Shown in pieces: positions 14,937-17,406 of a DNA stretch of 17,406 nucleotides. Both the position numbers and the translations under genes were made by a program. Numbering within the stretch: position 1 is the first letter of the stretch; every line of letters begins with the position of its first letter. The notes under the pieces were generated by a model. It worked only from the letters and a program-made list of their open reading frames with translations, was not told the origin of the DNA and searched no databases. Source of the DNA: an uncultured Candidatus Competibacteraceae bacterium (GTDB taxonomy: Bacteria > Pseudomonadota > Gammaproteobacteria > Competibacterales > Competibacteraceae); contig CALMNY010000550.1 of assembly GCA_937872125.1 (NCBI GenBank), positions 1 through 17,406 of the forward strand, given 5' to 3'.

Positions 14937-14981
14937 CATGGATGACGCGGAAAAATCCGTACCATCCGCGTCATCCATGGT
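14937..14981. repeat. 15-bp inverted repeat with 9-bp-periodic arm at the queG stop
   Basis: CATGGATGACGCGGA (14937-14951) and its exact complement (14965-14979) are separated by 13 bases. Reading on, the right side is also a run of three near-copies of 9 bases, ATCCGTACC, ATCCGCGTC and ATCCATGGT (14955-14981). The last copy includes the queG stop codon (14971-14973) and its final codons. No T run follows on either strand, so this is not a normal terminator. It resembles a small dispersed repeat. Confidence 0.9.
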
Positions 14982-16047
14982 CATCGGCTAGTTGCGCCAG
15001 CGCCCAGACCACATGCTCCCGCACTAACTCCGACGGATGCGCCAGCCGTTCGCGCAAGGCGGCGATGATTGCCGGCGCGCGGGGCGCGTTGCCCAGCGCC
15101 ACGGCGATATTGCGCAGCCAGCGTTCATGCCCAATCCGGCGGATGGCGCTGCCTTCGGTGTAGCGCAAAAACTCCGCTTCATCCCAACCAAATAATGCCA
15201 CCAGTCCGGGTGCATCCAGGCCATGCCGCGCCCGAAAATCCGGCTCTACCGTGGGGCGAGCGAAGCGGTTCCACGGACAGACCAGTTGGCAGTCGTCGCA
15301 GCCGTAAATCCGGTTGCCGATGGCGCGACGAAATTCCAGCGGAATCGGCCCGTGCAACTCGATGGTGTGGTAGGAAATGCAGCGGCGGGCGTCCACCCGG
15401 TAGGGCGCGACGATAGCCCGGGTCGGGCAAACGTCCAGGCAGGCGGTGCAGCGCCCGCAATGCGCAGTCACCGGCAGATCCACCGGCAGCGGTAAATCTA
15501 CGTAAAGTTCACCCAGGAAAAACCACGACCCCGCTTGCCGGTCGAGCAGATTGCTGTGCTTGCCAATCCAGCCCAACCCCGCTTTTTCCGCCAGCGCCTT
15601 TTCCAGCACCGGCGCGCTGTCCACAAATACCCGATAGCCGAATGGCCCGACGGCGGCGGCGAGGCGGTCAGCCAGGCGTTGCAGGCGCTGGCGCAGCACC
15701 TTGTGATAATCCCGGCCCAGCGCGTAGCGCGACACATAACCCAGTTCCGGGTTCTGCAACACGCGCCACGGCTCGGCGGCATCCGACGGCAGATAGTCCA
15801 TCCGCGCCGCGATGACGCGCACTGTGCCGGGAACCAGTTCCGCCGGTCGGCTGCGCCTGACCCCGTGCCGGGCCATGTAGCCCATCGCGCCGTGAAACCC
15901 TGCCGCCAGCCAGTCCAGCAACCGCGCCTCGGCTTCCCCAAGATCAATGTCGCAAATGCCGATCCGCTGAAAGCCCAGTTCCCATCCCCAGGTTTTAACG
16001 GCAGCGGCGAGTTCAGCGAGTTGGGCAGCGGTAAGAGCAACGGTCAT
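14971..16047 (-). CDS. queG: Epoxyqueuosine reductase QueG
   Basis: QueG reduces epoxyqueuosine to queuosine in the wobble position of tRNAs for Asp, Asn, His and Tyr, using cobalamin and two 4Fe-4S clusters. The 358-residue protein has the N-terminal cobalamin-binding domain (GYVSRYALGRDYHK), the catalytic aspartate D143 in FVDSAPVLEKALAEKAG, then the ferredoxin-like cysteines C197, C200, C203, C207, C223, C250, C253 and C257, and a C-terminal HEAT-like part (RRIGHERWLRNIAVALGNAP). I chose the ATG at 16047; a TTG at 16068 would add seven residues. The gene is divergent from nnr, with 70 bases between starts, as in E. coli. The stop codon lies within an inverted repeat. It is linked in function with folE2 elsewhere in this window. 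Confidence 0.97.
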   Translation of the reverse strand: MTVALTAAQLAELAAAVKTWGWELGFQRIGICDIDLGEAEARLLDWLAAGFHGAMGYMARHGVRRSRPAELVPGTVRVIAARMDYLPSDAAEPWRVLQNPELGYVSRYALGRDYHKVLRQRLQRLADRLAAAVGPFGYRVFVDSAPVLEKALAEKAGLGWIGKHSNLLDRQAGSWFFLGELYVDLPLPVDLPVTAHCGRCTACLDVCPTRAIVAPYRVDARRCISYHTIELHGPIPLEFRRAIGNRIYGCDDCQLVCPWNRFARPTVEPDFRARHGLDAPGLVALFGWDEAEFLRYTEGSAIRRIGHERWLRNIAVALGNAPRAPAIIAALRERLAHPSELVREHVVWALAQLADDHG

Positions 16048-16117
16048 GGCGACGGCTGGAATTGGCAAAAAGACGGGCGTATTGTGCCCCTAATCATCGT
16101 GGCCCAGGAGATTTCCC

Positions 16118-17406
16118 ATGCGCGAACTGCCTGTTGAACTGTACCGCGCCGCTCAGGTGCGGGAGCTGGACCGCATCGCCATCGAGGAACGCGGCATCCC
16201 CGGCTATACCCTGATGAGCCGGGCCGGCGAAGCGGCGTTCAAGTTGCTGCGCCAGTGCTGGCCGGGCGCGCACCGGATCGTGGTGGTGTGCGGCGGCGGC
16301 AACAACGGCGGCGACGGGTACGTCGTGGCGCGGCTGGCCCGGCAGGCGGGACTGGAGGCGCGAGTGCTGACGCTCGCCGATCCTGCCAACCTGCGCGGCG
16401 ACGCCCAAACCGCCTGGCGAGACGCTCAGGCCGCCACCGTGCCCATTGTGCCTTTTACCGTTGCGGCGCTGGCCGACGCCGAACTGCTGGTGGACGCCAT
16501 TCTCGGCACCGGCCTGGAACGGGAGGTGAGCGGTGCCTGGCGCGAGGCGATTGACGCCATCAACGCCCATCCCGCCGACCGCTTCGCCCTCGACATTCCC
16601 TCCGGGTTGCACGCCGACACTGGCGCGATTCTGGGCGCGGCGGTGCGCGCAGCGGCGACGATCACCTTCATCGGCCTCAAGCAGGGACTATTCACCGGTC
16701 AGGGACCAGCCTGTTGCGGCGCGGTGCATTTTGCCGACCTGGACGCGCCGCCCGATATTTATCCGGCCCTGCATCCGGCCTGCTGGCGCTATGCAGGCGC
16801 GGATTTGCCCACCCTGCTGCCCCGCCGTTCGCGCAGCGCCCACAAAGGTCTTTTCGGCCACGTGCTGGTCATTGGCGGTGAACTGGGCATGGCCGGCGCG
16901 GCGCGGATGACCGGCGAAGCTGCCGCCCGCTGCGGCGCGGGCCTGGTCAGCATCGCCACCCGCGCCGCTCATGCCGGCTTGCAGGCAGCGGTTCGCCCGG
17001 AACTGATGTTCCACGGTGTCGAAACCGTGGATGAACTGGAACCGCTGGTGAATCGGGCGACGGTCATCGCGGCAGGGCCAGGCCTGGGACGCGGCGACTG
17101 GGGCCGGGCGATGCTGCAAGCCGCCCTCGCCTGCGACAAACCGCTGGTCCTGGATGCCGATGCCCTGAACCTGCTGGCGATTGAACCGGCTTACCGCGAC
17201 TCGTGGATTCTGACTCCTCATTCCGGTGAAGCCGCCCGGTTGCTGAAGATGACCCCCGCCCAGGTCGAAGCCGACCGCTTCGCCGCCGTCGAGGACCTGG
17301 CGCTGCGCTTTGGCGGGGTGGCGGTGCTCAAGGGCGCCGGTTCACTGATCGCCAGCAAGACGGATGGCCTGGTGGCGCTGGCTCATGCCGGCAATCCGGG
17401 CATGGC
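16118..17406 (+). CDS. nnr: Bifunctional NAD(P)H-hydrate epimerase/dehydratase, 5' part
   Basis: Nnr repairs damaged NAD(P)H hydrates: the N-terminal domain interconverts the R and S epimers and the C-terminal domain dehydrates the S form with ADP. The gene runs off the window after 429 complete codons, so its C-terminus is missing. The epimerase domain shows GGGNNGGDGYVVARL from residue 59, with D66, then LVDAILGTGL and LDIPSGLHADTG. The dehydratase domain starts near residue 240 with KGLFGHVLVIGG, then AAGPGLGR, LDADALNLL and LTPHSGEAARLL. The sequence ends just before the GTGD catalytic motif is expected. AGGAG (16106-16110) lies seven bases before the ATG. In E. coli tsaE and amiB follow, so tsaE is a fair guess for the next gene. 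Confidence 0.96.
   Translation, partial: MRELPVELYRAAQVRELDRIAIEERGIPGYTLMSRAGEAAFKLLRQCWPGAHRIVVVCGGGNNGGDGYVVARLARQAGLEARVLTLADPANLRGDAQTAWRDAQAATVPIVPFTVAALADAELLVDAILGTGLEREVSGAWREAIDAINAHPADRFALDIPSGLHADTGAILGAAVRAAATITFIGLKQGLFTGQGPACCGAVHFADLDAPPDIYPALHPACWRYAGADLPTLLPRRSRSAHKGLFGHVLVIGGELGMAGAARMTGEAAARCGAGLVSIATRAAHAGLQAAVRPELMFHGVETVDELEPLVNRATVIAAGPGLGRGDWGRAMLQAALACDKPLVLDADALNLLAIEPAYRDSWILTPHSGEAARLLKMTPAQVEADRFAAVEDLALRFGGVAVLKGAGSLIASKTDGLVALAHAGNPGM

Noticed and set aside
16048..16117. Promoter pair in the queG-nnr divergent gap
   Set aside because: TTGGCA and TATTGT are present on the plus strand but only 12 bases apart, too close for a sigma-70 promoter; no better pair was found by eye.
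1..17406. CRISPR array, insertion sequence, prophage or toxin-antitoxin genes
   Set aside because: No regularly spaced repeats, no transposase or integrase motifs, and all larger frames are accounted for by housekeeping genes.

Overview
The window is a stretch of ordinary chromosome from a GC-rich gammaproteobacterium. The evidence is the gene content and order: carB-greA, xseB-ispA-dxs, minCDE, and queG divergent from nnr, all arranged as in many Gammaproteobacteria. The proteins are close to E. coli counterparts (MinD, QueG, YafJ, YcgN, Hsp15). A PhaF/PhaI-type phasin suggests polyhydroxyalkanoate storage. A Competibacter-like organism would fit, but that is a guess. I see no mobile elements, phage genes, CRISPR arrays, toxin-antitoxin pairs or defence genes, and no convincing undescribed multi-gene system.

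Layout. 1-1094 (+): end of carB overlapping greA, then a tRNA-Val(CAC) with its own promoter and a terminator that probably works in both directions. 1118-5180 (-): xseB-ispA-dxs-folE2, covering exonuclease VII small subunit, isoprenoid precursors and the first step of pterin synthesis. 5266-6054 (-): a single phasin gene with a terminator on each side. 6080-8464 (-): minC-minD-minE-hslR, division-site placement plus a heat-shock ribosome-rescue protein. 8577-9056 (-): slyD, divergent from an NlpC/P60 lipoprotein gene (9203-9742, +). 9761-11689 (-): ycgN, an MBL-fold hydrolase and a yafJ-like class II glutamine amidotransferase, tightly packed. 11747-12181 (-): a two-CBS-domain protein. 12331-14235 (-): htpG with a recognisable heat-shock (sigma-32) promoter. 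14364-14843 (-): ogt/MGMT. 14971-16047 (-): queG, divergent from nnr (16118 to window end, +, cut off).

How the genes work together. ispA and dxs feed isoprenoid synthesis. FolE2 makes dihydroneopterin triphosphate for folate and queuosine, and QueG completes queuosine in tRNA. MinC, MinD and MinE act as one oscillating system. HtpG, Hsp15 and SlyD are folding or stress functions. No gap between genes exceeds 300 bases; the largest is 5844-6079.

Most interesting points are regulatory: the sigma-32 promoter of htpG with an 8-bp inverted repeat spanning its probable transcription start and ribosome binding site; an exact 14-bp tandem duplication just before minD; 9-bp-periodic and inverted repeats on both sides of ogt; and the ycgN/MBL/yafJ unit, whose joint role is not known to me.
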